Shown piece after piece: positions 1 through 8,048 of a stretch of DNA of 34,070 nucleotides; positions within the stretch are counted from its first letter, which is position 1, and each line of letters opens with the position of its first letter. The stretch comes from an uncultured bacterium (GTDB taxonomy: Bacteria > Verrucomicrobiota > Kiritimatiellia > RFP12 > UBA1067): NCBI GenBank assembly GCA_902779075.1, contig CACZAK010000023.1:1-34070 (forward strand), written 5' to 3'. Made by a program: the position numbers and the translations under genes. The notes beneath the pieces were generated by a model, which was not told the DNA's origin, searched no databases, and worked only from the letters and a program-made list of their open reading frames with translations.

Positions 1-546
1 GAGCATGATCTGGCGTTCGGTGTTGCCGCCGGAGATGGGCAGCACGGCGCAGCCGAGTCCCTCGCCGCCGTAGTGGAGGCCGAGGCCGCCGGTGAAGAGT
101 CCGTAGCCGTAGGCGACCTGGATAACGTCGCCCGCGCGGATGCCGTACATCGTGAGGCAGCGCATCGCGCCGTTCTTCCACACTTCGATGTCCTGCATCG
201 TGTTCGGGATGCAGATGGGCTTGCCGGTGGTGCCGGAGGAGCAGTGGAAGCGGACGATCTCGTCCATCGGCGCGCCGCGGAGTCCCATCGGGTACTCGTC
301 GCGGAGGTCGGTCTTCTTCGAGAAGGGGAGCAGCTTGATGTCCGCGAGCGTCTTGATGTGCTCGGGCCGCACGCCGCGTTCGTCGCAGCGTTTGCGGAAG
401 AGGGGCACGCGCTCGTAGGCGTACTTCACCGTCCACTGCAGACGGTGCAGCTGGAGGGCGCGGAGGGGTTCGACGGGCATGTAGTCCATCGCCGACACGG
501 GATGCGTGGGCGAGTTGACGTCATGCGGTAGCTCTGGGTAGACCAT
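1..546 (-). CDS. Phenylacetate-CoA ligase-like AMP-forming enzyme (3' part outside window)
   Basis: The reverse strand is open from an ATG at 544-546 to the left edge, giving the first 182 codons; the C-terminal part is missing. The N-terminal region has the features of the PaaK family of adenylate-forming ligases: an early segment on approaching tyrosines and a phosphate-binding loop reading SSGTTGKP near residue 109, followed by a tyrosine- and glycine-rich stretch (YGYGLFTGGLG). The family activates aryl acids such as phenylacetate with ATP and CoA in the cytoplasm. The exact substrate cannot be told from this fragment; gut anaerobes often carry PaaK paralogs with other roles. The start is supported by an AGGAAC ribosome-binding site at 551-556 and by an extended -10 promoter at 575-585. 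It is divergent from the oxidoreductase at 651. Confidence 0.85.
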   Translation of the reverse strand, partial: MVYPELPHDVNSPTHPVSAMDYMPVEPLRALQLHRLQWTVKYAYERVPLFRKRCDERGVRPEHIKTLADIKLLPFSKKTDLRDEYPMGLRGAPMDEIVRFHCSSGTTGKPICIPNTMQDIEVWKNGAMRCLTMYGIRAGDVIQVAYGYGLFTGGLGLHYGGEGLGCAVLPISGGNTERQIML

Positions 547-574
547 AATGGTTCCTTTTGGTTGTGAAGCGCAT

Positions 575-585
575 AGTATACCATA
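575..585 (-). promoter_or_regulatory. Extended -10 promoter of the PaaK-like gene
   Basis: Reads TATGGTATACT on the minus strand, with TG one base before the -10 hexamer TATACT. The same 11-mer recurs in front of several other genes of the window. It predicts a transcript starting about 20 bases before the ATG. Confidence 0.65.
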
Positions 586-616
586 TTTTCGCGGGGGCGC
601 GCGAAAATGGGGTTGT

Positions 617-627
617 TGTGGTATAAT
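617..627 (+). promoter_or_regulatory. Extended -10 promoter of the Gfo/Idh/MocA gene
   Basis: TGTGGTATAAT, a perfect TATAAT with the TG extension. Transcription would start near 634-635, which argues against using the in-frame ATG at 636 and for the ATG at 651. Confidence 0.65.
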
Positions 628-650
628 GTTCGCGCATGAAAGGACCAGAC

Positions 651-2108
651 ATGACACCGAAAACGATGTTTGTGAAAAGAAGGGAGTTTCTCGCCCTTGC
701 GGGGGCGGCATGCTTCAACATCGGCAATGCGGCCACGCTGCCGCGCGCCGTCGGGAAAGGGCGGCGCATCCGCATGGCCCTCGTTGGATGCGGCAACAGG
801 GGCACGAACTTCCTGTTGCAGGAGATGGTGCAGGAACAGGTCGTCGCGCTCGCGGACCCGAACGCGAAGAACCTTGAGGCCGCGCTCGTAAAACTGCGCA
901 ACCTCGATCCATCCTGCGACACGTCGAAGGTGAAGACCTTCCGCGACTACCGCGAGATGTTTGAGAAGTCCTCCGGCGAGATCGACGCCGTGGTGGTCGC
1001 CACCAACAACAATCATCATGCGCTTCCCGCGCTGATGGCGATGCGGCGCGGAATCCATGTGTACGTGGAAAAGCCGCTCGCGAACACGCTGGAGGAAATC
1101 CACGCGCTGCGCGACGCCGCGAAGAAGTACGGCGTGGTGACGCAGGCCGGACACCAGGGACACTCCGCACACGGCATACGCCTCGCCGCCGAGTACATGG
1201 CGGCAGGCGTGTTCGGCGAGGTGAAGGAGGTATGGTGCTGGCACGGCGCGATGCAGGCCCGTCCGAGCTGTCCGCCCCGCGTCGCCCCGCCGACGTGGAT
1301 CGACTGGGACGTGTGGTGCGGCGGCTCGCCCGTGTGCGGCTGGTACGCCGCCGACGAGGTGTTTCCCGAACTTTCCAGACACGACTGGCACAGCTGGATA
1401 GACTACGGCAACGGCACGGTCGGCAACTGGGGCGCGCACATCTTCGACACGCCGATGTTCATGCTGGGTCTCGATAAGACGCCGCCCGTCTCCGTGGAGG
1501 CGAAGGAGATTGCGTTGGGCGCGGAAGGTGGATGGCCGATGCGCACGCACGTCGAGTTCACGTTTCCCGCGCGCGGCAAGGCACCGCCGGTGAAGCTGCA
1601 CTGGTACGACGGCATCCGGGACGGCGTACCGTTCAAAAGGCCGTACTACGAGGGGTTCTACGGGAAGATATCCCGTCGGCAGGACCAGTTCCTTCCGCCG
1701 GAACTTGTGGAGGAGGAGAAGCGCTATTGCGCCGGGAAGAAGGGCGCGTCGTTCGGCGGCATGGGCGCGATGATCCGCATCGACGGCGGCGTCGTGACGT
1801 TCGGCGGATGGGGCGCCGGGCCGCGTTTCTGGCCGAACGGTCTCCACAAGAAGTTCCCCAAGCCGCCGCAGCTCTTCGAGCGCGTCACATCGCATTTCGG
1901 CAGCTTCTGCGACGCCATCCGTACGGGGAAGAAGGCCTCCACGGACTTCGACTACGGCGCGCCGCTTGCGGACCTCACGGCGCTCGTGAACGTCGCCCAG
2001 CGGGCAGGATGCAAGAAACTCGTCTGGGACGGCAGCCGTTTCACGAACGACGCCGAGGCCAATTCCTACGTCGCGCGAAAGTACCGTCCCGGCTGGTCAC
2101 TCGCTTAG
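651..2108 (+). CDS. Tat-exported Gfo/Idh/MocA family oxidoreductase
   Basis: A 485-residue NAD(P)-dependent oxidoreductase of the Gfo/Idh/MocA family. It starts with a twin-arginine-type signal (KRREFLALAGA), then the Rossmann nucleotide-binding loop VGCGNRG and, near residue 140, the family motif VEKPL. The C-terminal half carries the tryptophan-rich insert seen in secreted members of PVC and Bacteroidota bacteria. These enzymes oxidise or epimerise sugars and inositols; the substrate here is unknown. An in-frame ATG at 636 exists, but it would sit at the predicted transcription start, while 651 has AAGGA seven bases upstream, so 651 is preferred. It is a single-gene unit with its own promoter. 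The Tat signal implies that the cofactor is bound before export to the periplasm. Confidence 0.9.
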   Translation: MTPKTMFVKRREFLALAGAACFNIGNAATLPRAVGKGRRIRMALVGCGNRGTNFLLQEMVQEQVVALADPNAKNLEAALVKLRNLDPSCDTSKVKTFRDYREMFEKSSGEIDAVVVATNNNHHALPALMAMRRGIHVYVEKPLANTLEEIHALRDAAKKYGVVTQAGHQGHSAHGIRLAAEYMAAGVFGEVKEVWCWHGAMQARPSCPPRVAPPTWIDWDVWCGGSPVCGWYAADEVFPELSRHDWHSWIDYGNGTVGNWGAHIFDTPMFMLGLDKTPPVSVEAKEIALGAEGGWPMRTHVEFTFPARGKAPPVKLHWYDGIRDGVPFKRPYYEGFYGKISRRQDQFLPPELVEEEKRYCAGKKGASFGGMGAMIRIDGGVVTFGGWGAGPRFWPNGLHKKFPKPPQLFERVTSHFGSFCDAIRTGKKASTDFDYGAPLADLTALVNVAQRAGCKKLVWDGSRFTNDAEANSYVARKYRPGWSLA

Positions 2109-2169
2109 TCAGCGTGCCATGGCGCGCCCATCAGAAGTTAATGAGAAAGTCCCCAAAGGCACAGGCGTT

Positions 2170-2180
2170 TATGGTATACT
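2170..2180 (+). promoter_or_regulatory. Extended -10 promoter of the lut genes
   Basis: TATGGTATACT, about 66 bases before the lutC-like ATG at 2246. The predicted leader contains a tandem direct repeat (2202-2236). Confidence 0.6.
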
Positions 2181-2201
2181 ATCACCCAAGCGGAGTTGGT
2201 T

Positions 2202-2236
2202 AATCTATCGATTTTGACTTGAATCTATCAATTTTG
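2202..2236 (+). repeat. Tandem direct repeat in the lut leader, possible operator
   Basis: AATCTATCGATTTTG at 2202-2216 and AATCTATCAATTTTG at 2222-2236 differ at one position and lie exactly 20 bases apart, two helical turns. They sit between the -10 element and the start codon, where a repressor would block transcription. No regulator gene is adjacent, so the operator role is inferred. Confidence 0.45.
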
Positions 2237-2245
2237 CATAAGAGA

Positions 2246-2758
2246 ATGGAAAAAACAGCTACAGATCTTTTCATCGCGCGGGCCGAGGCGGCGGCTGCGC
2301 AGGTGCATGCCGTGCCTGATGAGGCGGCGGCTGCGCGCGAGGTGGAGGCGATCCGCGCCGAGAAGGGCGCGGATGGCGGCGCGCACGGGGTGCGCGCCCT
2401 ACCGGGTGGGGTTGGCGTGGCGCACGGGGGGCGCGCCCTACCGGGTGGGGTTGGCGTGGTGCGCGCCGCGAAGGGTATCGCCCAGACGGGCACGTGCATC
2501 GTGGTGACGGACGACGAGGCCCTGCGCCTCGAAACGATGCTCCCCGAAGTGAGCGTGATTCTGCTTAACAGTGCCGATATTCTGCCCGACCTTCCCTCCG
2601 CCGCGCCGTTCTTGCGCGCGGAACAGACCCAGGGGCGCGCCTCCTACGTTTCCTTCATCACGGGACCGAGCCGCACGGCCGACATCGAACGCGTGAGCGC
2701 GATCGGCGTGCATGGTCCGATGGAACTCCACATTGTGCTGATCGGAGGGCGTCCATGA
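2246..2758 (+). CDS. lutC: LutC/YkgG-type LUD-domain protein
   Basis: A 170-residue protein whose C-terminal half matches the LUD domain of lactate utilisation protein C: a TGTCIVVTDDEALRLE segment, a SYVSFITGPSRTADIE segment and the ending GPMELHIVLI, all typical of LutC. LutC works with LutA and LutB in the iron-sulfur L-lactate oxidation complex in the cytoplasm. The gene overlaps the following LutB-LutA fusion by ATGA, so the two are translationally coupled. The N-terminal half is unusual: two 13-residue copies of a low-complexity insert (about residues 46-71) lie just before the conserved TGTCIV strand. The start chosen at 2246 has AAGAGA directly upstream at poor spacing; a TTG at 2219 in the same frame is possible. 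Identification as LutC is solid; a strictly lactate role is inference. Confidence 0.85.
   Translation: MEKTATDLFIARAEAAAAQVHAVPDEAAAAREVEAIRAEKGADGGAHGVRALPGGVGVAHGGRALPGGVGVVRAAKGIAQTGTCIVVTDDEALRLETMLPEVSVILLNSADILPDLPSAAPFLRAEQTQGRASYVSFITGPSRTADIERVSAIGVHGPMELHIVLIGGRP
2382..2459 (+). repeat. Two 39-bp GC-rich tandem copies inside lutC
   Basis: Copy 1 spans 2382-2420 and copy 2 spans 2421-2459; they differ at one of 39 positions. Each contains GCGCGCCCTACCGGGTGGGG and keeps the reading frame (13 codons). The core looks like a mobile intergenic-type repeat rather than part of the LUD fold. Confidence 0.8.
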
Positions 2759-4914
2759 GCTACGCGCACGAGATCGAGGAGGCACTGAAGGATGGCTTCC
2801 TCCGCCGCACGCTGGATAAATTTGCTGTCGAATACCGCGCGGGACGCGACCGCGTATTTGCCGAGGTGGACGAGCGCGCGCTCATCCAGCGCATCGCAGA
2901 CGTCAAGGACGACGCGGCGCGCCACATGGAGGAGCTCTACGAGAAATTCCGCGCGGAGGCTGAGAAACGCGGCGCCGTGGTTCACCGCGCGAAGGACGCT
3001 GCGGAGGCACGCGAGATCATCGCGCAGATTGCCAAGGAGAACGACGTCCACAAGATCGTCAAGTCGAAGTCCATGACCGCCGAGGAGATCGGACTCAACG
3101 CGCATCTCGAAGCAGCCGGCATCGAGGTGAATGAGACCGACCTTGGCGAATGGATCGTGCAGCTGCGCCACGAACGCCCCTCGCACATGGTGATGCCCGC
3201 GATCCATCTCTCGCGCGGACAGGTGGCGGACGAGTTTGAGAAGGCGACCGGCCGCGCGCAGGACCACGAGGACGTTCACAAACTCGTGAAGACCGCGCGC
3301 GCCGAGCTACGCCCGAAGTTCCACGCCGCCGACATGGGCATCTCCGGCGCGAACTTCCTCATCGCCGAGACGGGCTCGCTCGCGATCGTCACGAACGAGG
3401 GCAACGGACGCCTCGTCAACACGCTCCCGCGTGTCCATGTGGCGCTCGCAGGCCTCGACAAGCTCATCCCCACGCTCGACGACGCGCTCTCGGCCCTACA
3501 GGTGCTGCCGCGCAACGCGACGGGGCAGCGTCTTACGAGCTACGTGACCTTCATCGACGGCGCGACGGCGTGCGCGAAGAGTCCCACGGGACGCAAAATC
3601 CTCCACATCGTGCTCCTCGACAACGGGCGCGCCGACCTCGCGCGCGATCCGCTCTTCTCGCAGATCTACCGCTGCGTGCGGTGCGGCGCGTGCGCGAACG
3701 TGTGCCCTGTGTTCCGTCTCGTGGGCGGGCACCGCATGGGACACGTCTACGTGGGCGCGATCGGTCTCGTGCTCACCTACCTCTACCACGACCGTGCCGC
3801 CGCGAAGAAGCTCTGCCAGAACTGCGTGGGGTGCGGGGCGTGCAAGGACGTGTGCTCCGGCGGCATAGACCTGCCGCGCCTCATCCAGGAAATCCGCGCG
3901 CGGTTCGCGAAGGAGGACGGCGAGCCTGTGGTTTCGCGCCTCGCGCGCTACGCGATGCGCAAGCGCACCACGTTCCACCGTCTGCTCAAGTTCATGCGTT
4001 TCGCGCAGAAGCCGTTTGCGGGCAAGGATGGCTTCGTGCGTCACCTACCGATGGCGCTCTTCGGCAAGCAGGGCTTCAAATCCCTGCCTGCGCTTGCCAA
4101 GAAATCCTTCCGCGAACTGTGGGAGACGCGCGATTCGTGGCTCGTCGCCCGCGATTCGAGTCCGCGAGCCACGAGCCAGAAGCCCCTAACTATAAAAATC
4201 GCACTTTTTGCGGGGTGCGCGCTCGATTTCAGCCTGCCGCACCAGCTCGTCGCGGCGATGAAGGTGTTTGCGCATTTCGGCGTGGAGGTGGAGTTCCCTA
4301 TGGAGCAGACGTGCTGCGGGCTGCCGCTCGTCACGCTCGGCGAGAAGGAGACGGCGCTCGAGGTGGCGCGTCAGAACATCGCTGCGTTCACGGGCGAATA
4401 CGACGCGATCGTCACGCTCTGCGCAAGCTGCGCCTCGCATCTTCGCCACTGGTACAAGGATACGCTTGGCGCGGAGGCCGAGGCTTTCTCCGAGAAGGTG
4501 ATGGACTTCAGCTCGTTCGTACACGACGTGCTGGGGCTCACGGAGAAGGATTTCACGCGCCTCGACTGGAAGGTGGCCTACCACGCGAGTTGCCACCTTT
4601 GCCGTGCGCTCGGCGTGAAGGAGGCCCCGCGCGCGCTCATTTCCGCCGCTGCGCACTACACGCCCACGCCGGAGGAGGAGTCGTGTTGCGGTTTCGGCGG
4701 CAGCTGGTCGTTCAAGTTCCCGGAGATTTCCAAGGAGCTCATGCACAAGAAACTCGAAAACGCCTGTTCGGGCGACGCCACGCACCTTGCGCTCGACTGC
4801 CCCGGCTGTACGATCCAGCTGCGCGGCGGCGCGGACCGCGAGAAGCGCAAGATTCAGGTCGTCCATGTCGCGGAGGTCCTAGCGGCAAGTTTGGAGGCGG
4901 GCGGCACGAAGTGA
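2755..4914 (+). CDS. LutB-LutA fusion: iron-sulfur lactate utilisation protein
   Basis: 719 residues with three parts. Residues about 60-300 are a LUD domain (GISGANFLIAETGSLAIVTNEG is a LutB signature). Residues 307-367 hold two 4Fe-4S clusters (CVRCGACANVC and CQNCVGCGACKDVC). Residues about 480-715 form a LutA-type cysteine-rich region with two CCG modules (TCCGLPLV and SCCGFGGSW, each paired with a later or earlier cysteine such as SCHLC and CPGC). LutA (about 240 residues) and LutB (about 470) are usually separate genes, so this is a fusion in the order B-A. With LutC it would oxidise L-lactate to pyruvate and pass electrons to a quinone or other carrier. The join, residues 457-476, is an apparent palindromic repeat insert (4130-4180). 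ATGA overlap with lutC supports an operon. Confidence 0.88.
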   Translation: MSYAHEIEEALKDGFLRRTLDKFAVEYRAGRDRVFAEVDERALIQRIADVKDDAARHMEELYEKFRAEAEKRGAVVHRAKDAAEAREIIAQIAKENDVHKIVKSKSMTAEEIGLNAHLEAAGIEVNETDLGEWIVQLRHERPSHMVMPAIHLSRGQVADEFEKATGRAQDHEDVHKLVKTARAELRPKFHAADMGISGANFLIAETGSLAIVTNEGNGRLVNTLPRVHVALAGLDKLIPTLDDALSALQVLPRNATGQRLTSYVTFIDGATACAKSPTGRKILHIVLLDNGRADLARDPLFSQIYRCVRCGACANVCPVFRLVGGHRMGHVYVGAIGLVLTYLYHDRAAAKKLCQNCVGCGACKDVCSGGIDLPRLIQEIRARFAKEDGEPVVSRLARYAMRKRTTFHRLLKFMRFAQKPFAGKDGFVRHLPMALFGKQGFKSLPALAKKSFRELWETRDSWLVARDSSPRATSQKPLTIKIALFAGCALDFSLPHQLVAAMKVFAHFGVEVEFPMEQTCCGLPLVTLGEKETALEVARQNIAAFTGEYDAIVTLCASCASHLRHWYKDTLGAEAEAFSEKVMDFSSFVHDVLGLTEKDFTRLDWKVAYHASCHLCRALGVKEAPRALISAAAHYTPTPEEESCCGFGGSWSFKFPEISKELMHKKLENACSGDATHLALDCPGCTIQLRGGADREKRKIQVVHVAEVLAASLEAGGTK
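4130..4177 (+). repeat. Palindromic repeat inserted in the lutB-lutA linker
   Basis: TCGTGGCTC at 4135-4143 is the exact reverse complement of GAGCCACGA at 4166-4174, and GCGATTCG occurs at both 4130-4137 and 4151-4158. The unit encodes the odd peptide SWLVARDSSPRATSQK between the ferredoxin and CCG parts. Similar CGTGGCTCG/CGAGCCACG units are familiar as dispersed low-complexity repeats in environmental genomes. Confidence 0.7.
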
Positions 4915-4946
4915 CCGGGGCCATGCTTGCCACGGGGGAGTGGACA

Positions 4947-4955
4947 TGGTAAAAT
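4947..4955 (+). promoter_or_regulatory. Probable extended -10 promoter of purD
   Basis: TGGTAAAAT, a one-base variant of the window's TGGTATAAT element, 32 bases before the purD ATG. Confidence 0.45.
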
Positions 4956-4987
4956 ACGGGCGTTGGTCAAATTAGAGGAAGTGAAAC

Positions 4988-6289
4988 ATGAAGATTCTCA
5001 TTGTAGGCAGCGGCGGGCGCGAACACGCGATCACATGGCGCCTCGCCCAGGATGAAACGAAGCACGAGCTCTACTGCGCGCCCGGTAATGCCGGCACCGC
5101 AGCACTCGCCACGAACCTCGCCATCGGCGCGGAGGATGTGGCTGCCGTCGCGGCGTGGGCGGAGGCGAACCGTCCCGACCTCGTGGTGGTGGGACCTGAG
5201 GCGCCGCTCTGTAAGGGTCTCGTCGACGCGCTGGAGAAGATCGGCGTGAAGGCGTTCGGCCCCGTCGCGGCAGGTGCGCGCATGGAGGGTTCAAAGCGTT
5301 TTGCGAAGGAAGTCATGGATGCTGCGGGCGTGCCCACGGGTCGCGCGCGCACGTTCACGGACGCGGCGGCGGCGAAGGCCGCGCTCGCGGAGTATGGTCT
5401 CCCCGTCGTGATCAAGGCGGACGGCCTCGCCGCCGGCAAGGGCGTGGTGGTGGCCGAGACGGCGGACCAGGCCGAGGCGGCGATTGACGACATGCTCGTG
5501 GGCAACAAGTTCGGTGCGGCCGGGGCAGAGGTGCTCGTGGAGGAGTTCCTCCACGGCGAGGAATGCTCTATCCTCGCGCTCGTGGACGGCGAACGCGCCG
5601 TGCTGCTGCCTAGCTCGCAGGACCACAAGCGCGTGTTCGACGGCGACAAGGGTCCGAACACGGGCGGCATGGGCGCATACTCGCCCGCACCCGTGGTGAC
5701 GGACGCGATGCTCCCCGAAATCAAGGAGAAGATTATCCTTCCCGTCGTGCGCGAGCTGAAGAAGCGCGGCATTACCTACCGGGGCGTGCTTTACGCGGGG
5801 CTCATGGTCACGCCGCCCGGCGGAAAGACGGCGCTCAGCGGCAGCGCCGTGAACGTGGTGGAGTTCAACGCCCGCTTCGGCGACCCCGAGACGGAGGCCG
5901 TGCTGCCGCGTCTCGGAGGCGATTTCGCGACGGCGCTCCTGCACTGCGCGGACGGTTGCCTCTCCGACGCCGACGTAGTGGTGAAGCCAGAGGCTGCGGC
6001 CACGGTGATCGTTGCTTCCGGCGGTTATCCGGGGTCGTACGAGAAGGGCAAGGAGATCACGGGACTCGACGCGGCGGCGCAGGTGCCGGGCGCGATTGTG
6101 TTTCATTGCGGCACGAAGGCGTCGGACGGCAAGATACTCACGTCGGGCGGACGCGTCCTCTCCGTGACGGGCATGGGCCCCACGCTGCGAGTGGCCGTGG
6201 ACACCGCCTACGCGGCAGTGGACCGCATCGCCTTCGACAAGGCGTTTCACCGCAAGGACATCGCGCATCGAGCCTTCGAACGCGGATAA
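4988..6289 (+). CDS. purD: Phosphoribosylamine-glycine ligase (GAR synthetase)
   Basis: 433 residues, normal PurD length (about 420-430). It joins glycine to 5-phosphoribosylamine with ATP, the second step of de novo purine synthesis, in the cytoplasm. Visible landmarks in order: N-terminal GSGGREHAITW, the ATP-grasp lysine region LPVVIKADGLAAGKGVVV, the signature QDHKRVFDGDKGPNTGGMG, and the metal-binding stretch FNARFGDPETEAVLPRL. The start has a GAGGAAG ribosome-binding site. It lies upstream of a small membrane protein and purE in the same direction, so purD and purE may be co-transcribed. Nothing looks truncated. Confidence 0.97.
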   Translation: MKILIVGSGGREHAITWRLAQDETKHELYCAPGNAGTAALATNLAIGAEDVAAVAAWAEANRPDLVVVGPEAPLCKGLVDALEKIGVKAFGPVAAGARMEGSKRFAKEVMDAAGVPTGRARTFTDAAAAKAALAEYGLPVVIKADGLAAGKGVVVAETADQAEAAIDDMLVGNKFGAAGAEVLVEEFLHGEECSILALVDGERAVLLPSSQDHKRVFDGDKGPNTGGMGAYSPAPVVTDAMLPEIKEKIILPVVRELKKRGITYRGVLYAGLMVTPPGGKTALSGSAVNVVEFNARFGDPETEAVLPRLGGDFATALLHCADGCLSDADVVVKPEAAATVIVASGGYPGSYEKGKEITGLDAAAQVPGAIVFHCGTKASDGKILTSGGRVLSVTGMGPTLRVAVDTAYAAVDRIAFDKAFHRKDIAHRAFERG

Positions 6290-6320
6290 AGGGAAGTGCA
6301 AACCGGGAGACCGCTTTTCG

Positions 6321-6656
6321 ATGAAACCCAGTACGAGCATCCTTGTAATCATAATTCTCATCCTCATCATCGTGATCATGGGCGGCGCGGGGTTCTGGTA
6401 CTTCTTTTCCGGACGCATCGGCAACCGCGACATCTACGACGCCGTCAACGGCAATGGACAGCAGGTGCAGGAACAGTTGGATCGGCGCAGCGACGCGATT
6501 GAGACGAAGCTTGACCGCCTGGGGACGCAACTCGGTGCCATACACGACCTGTCCGCCCGCACCGACGCGCAGGCCGCGCGCATCGAGGGCAAGCTCGACA
6601 AGCTGCTCCAACTCGTCGAAAAGCACCAGCCCGTCCCCATTGAATCGGCACCTTGA
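6321..6656 (+). CDS. Small single-pass membrane protein with coiled coil
   Basis: 111 residues, not recognised as a known family. An N-terminal hydrophobic helix (about residues 7-29, rich in Ile/Leu/Val, ending GFWYFFSG) should anchor it in the inner membrane. The rest (about 40-100) is a charged heptad-like region with repeated QxxxLDR/KLDRL/KLDKLL spacing, predicting a coiled coil. It sits 31 bases after purD and 51 bases before purE, with a GGGAGA ribosome-binding site, so it is probably expressed with the purine genes. Its position between two purine genes does not by itself give a function. Confidence 0.7.
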   Translation: MKPSTSILVIIILILIIVIMGGAGFWYFFSGRIGNRDIYDAVNGNGQQVQEQLDRRSDAIETKLDRLGTQLGAIHDLSARTDAQAARIEGKLDKLLQLVEKHQPVPIESAP

Positions 6657-6707
6657 GCCTTTTTAATACTGTGAAACTTTGAAAAAACTTCATTTAGGAG
6701 GGAAAAG

Positions 6708-7214
6708 ATGGATTCTCAAAACCCCAGAGTGGGTATCGTGATGGGCAGCGACAGCGACTGGCCCTTAGTCAAGAAAGCCTGCGACACGCTTGATTCGTTC
6801 GGCGTGCCGTACGAGACGCGCGTCATCAGCGCGCACCGCACGCCCGACGTGGCGCTCGACTACGCGAAGACGGCCGAAGGGCGCGGCATCCAGGTGATCA
6901 TTGCCGCCGCTGGTGGCGCCGCGCACCTCGGCGGCGTGCTCGCCGCAGGCACGGTGTTGCCGGTGATCGGCATTCCCGTGGCGGGCGGCGCGCTGAACGG
7001 ACTCGACGCCCTCTACGCTACGGTGCAGATGCCGTCCGGCGTGCCCGTGGCAACCGTGGCTTGCGGCAGCGCGGGACCGGTGAACGCCGCGCTTCTCGCG
7101 GTGCAGATTCTCGGCACGGCCGACGCGGGGCTGCGCGAGAAGTTCCGCGCCCACAAGGAAACGCTCCGCGCCAAGGTCGCCAAGGCCAACGAACGGATAC
7201 ACCAGCCGGAATGA
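6708..7214 (+). CDS. purE: N5-carboxyaminoimidazole ribonucleotide mutase
   Basis: 168 residues, typical for class I PurE. It converts N5-CAIR to CAIR in purine synthesis, working after PurK. The N-terminal GIVMGSDSDWP motif, the SAHRTPD catalytic loop and the AAGGAAHLGGV and PVAGGALNGLDAL stretches are all present, including the conserved histidine of SAHR. A strong TAGGAGGG ribosome-binding site precedes the ATG. The stop overlaps the start of the next gene by ATGA, so the two are coupled. No purK is seen in the window. Confidence 0.97.
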   Translation: MDSQNPRVGIVMGSDSDWPLVKKACDTLDSFGVPYETRVISAHRTPDVALDYAKTAEGRGIQVIIAAAGGAAHLGGVLAAGTVLPVIGIPVAGGALNGLDALYATVQMPSGVPVATVACGSAGPVNAALLAVQILGTADAGLREKFRAHKETLRAKVAKANERIHQPE

Positions 7215-7984
7215 AACTGCGCGTATTTGGGAGCGGATCGCAGGGAAACGCGCTTGCCGTGAGATCCGGCGAGACGCTGCTGCTTGTCGACTGCGGGTTT
7301 TGCAACCGCGAACTGGAACGGAGGATGTCCGCGTGCGGCGTGGATCCGAACTCTGCGGCGGGCCTTTTCTTCACGCACGACCACACCGACCACTGTAAGG
7401 GCCTTGCCACTTTCCACAAGCGGCACCCGCAGGTACCGCTCTACGCGAATGGCAACACGGCCGACGCTATCTCCGTCCTGACGGGCGTTGATGACGGCTG
7501 GCGCGTGTTCGAGACGGCCGAGACGTTCCCAGTGGGCGGTTTCTCCGTAACGTCGTTCTCGATTCCGCACGATGCGGCCGATCCAGTGGGCTATCTCTTC
7601 GACGACGGCGTGAGCGCGCTGTTCGTGGGAACGGACATGGGTGCGCCCACGTTCGGCGTGCGGGACGCGCTCTCTCGCGCGACATGCGCTGTGCTCGAAT
7701 CCAACCACGATCCAGTGCTGCTCCAGACTTCGGACAGGCCGGTGTCGCTCAAACAGCGCATTGCCGGACGGTGCGGGCATCTCTCGAACGGCGACGCGGC
7801 CGACCTCGTGCGCGAGGTGTGTCCGCAACGCCTTAAGACGCTGCTCCTCGCGCACATTTCAAAGCAGTGCAACGCGCCCTATCTTGCGCTTGAGACGATG
7901 CGTTCGGCAGTTGAGGAGCTGGGACGTCCCGTGGCGCTCGAAGTGCTCGATCAGGACGCCCCCAGCCCGCTTTATGAATTCTAG
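7211..7984 (+). CDS. YycJ/WalJ-type metallo-beta-lactamase-fold hydrolase
   Basis: 257 residues of the YycJ/WalJ branch of MBL-fold proteins. The order of motifs is GSGSQGNA near the N-terminus, the metal-binding THDHTDHCKG, GTDMG, ESNHD (a metal ligand region), GHLSN and AHISKQCN. Members act as cytoplasmic phosphodiesterases or nucleases, with proposed roles in DNA repair and in coordinating division and wall metabolism; the substrate here is not known. The start at 7211 overlaps the purE stop (ATGA). A longer in-frame opening into purE exists but would lose this coupling and add unrelated residues. All metal ligands appear intact. Confidence 0.9.
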   Translation: MKLRVFGSGSQGNALAVRSGETLLLVDCGFCNRELERRMSACGVDPNSAAGLFFTHDHTDHCKGLATFHKRHPQVPLYANGNTADAISVLTGVDDGWRVFETAETFPVGGFSVTSFSIPHDAADPVGYLFDDGVSALFVGTDMGAPTFGVRDALSRATCAVLESNHDPVLLQTSDRPVSLKQRIAGRCGHLSNGDAADLVREVCPQRLKTLLLAHISKQCNAPYLALETMRSAVEELGRPVALEVLDQDAPSPLYEF

Positions 7985-8002
7985 CCGCACACCGCATAGT
8001 TT

Positions 8003-8013
8003 TATGGTATAAT
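8003..8013 (+). promoter_or_regulatory. Extended -10 promoter of the envelope operon
   Basis: TATGGTATAAT, a perfect extended -10, 35 bases before the ATG at 8049. Confidence 0.65.
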
Positions 8014-8048
8014 TATCCGCCTAACCACAAAACCTTAAAGGTTATTGC

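Noticed and set aside
1239..1254. TGGCACG inside the oxidoreductase gene as a third sigma-54 promoter
   Set aside because: The -12 element does not match at the required spacing and the site is within a coding region.
426..1895. A 489-codon minus-strand open frame across the PaaK and oxidoreductase genes
   Set aside because: It crosses two real genes and the divergent promoter region; the true minus-strand gene is in another frame (1-546).
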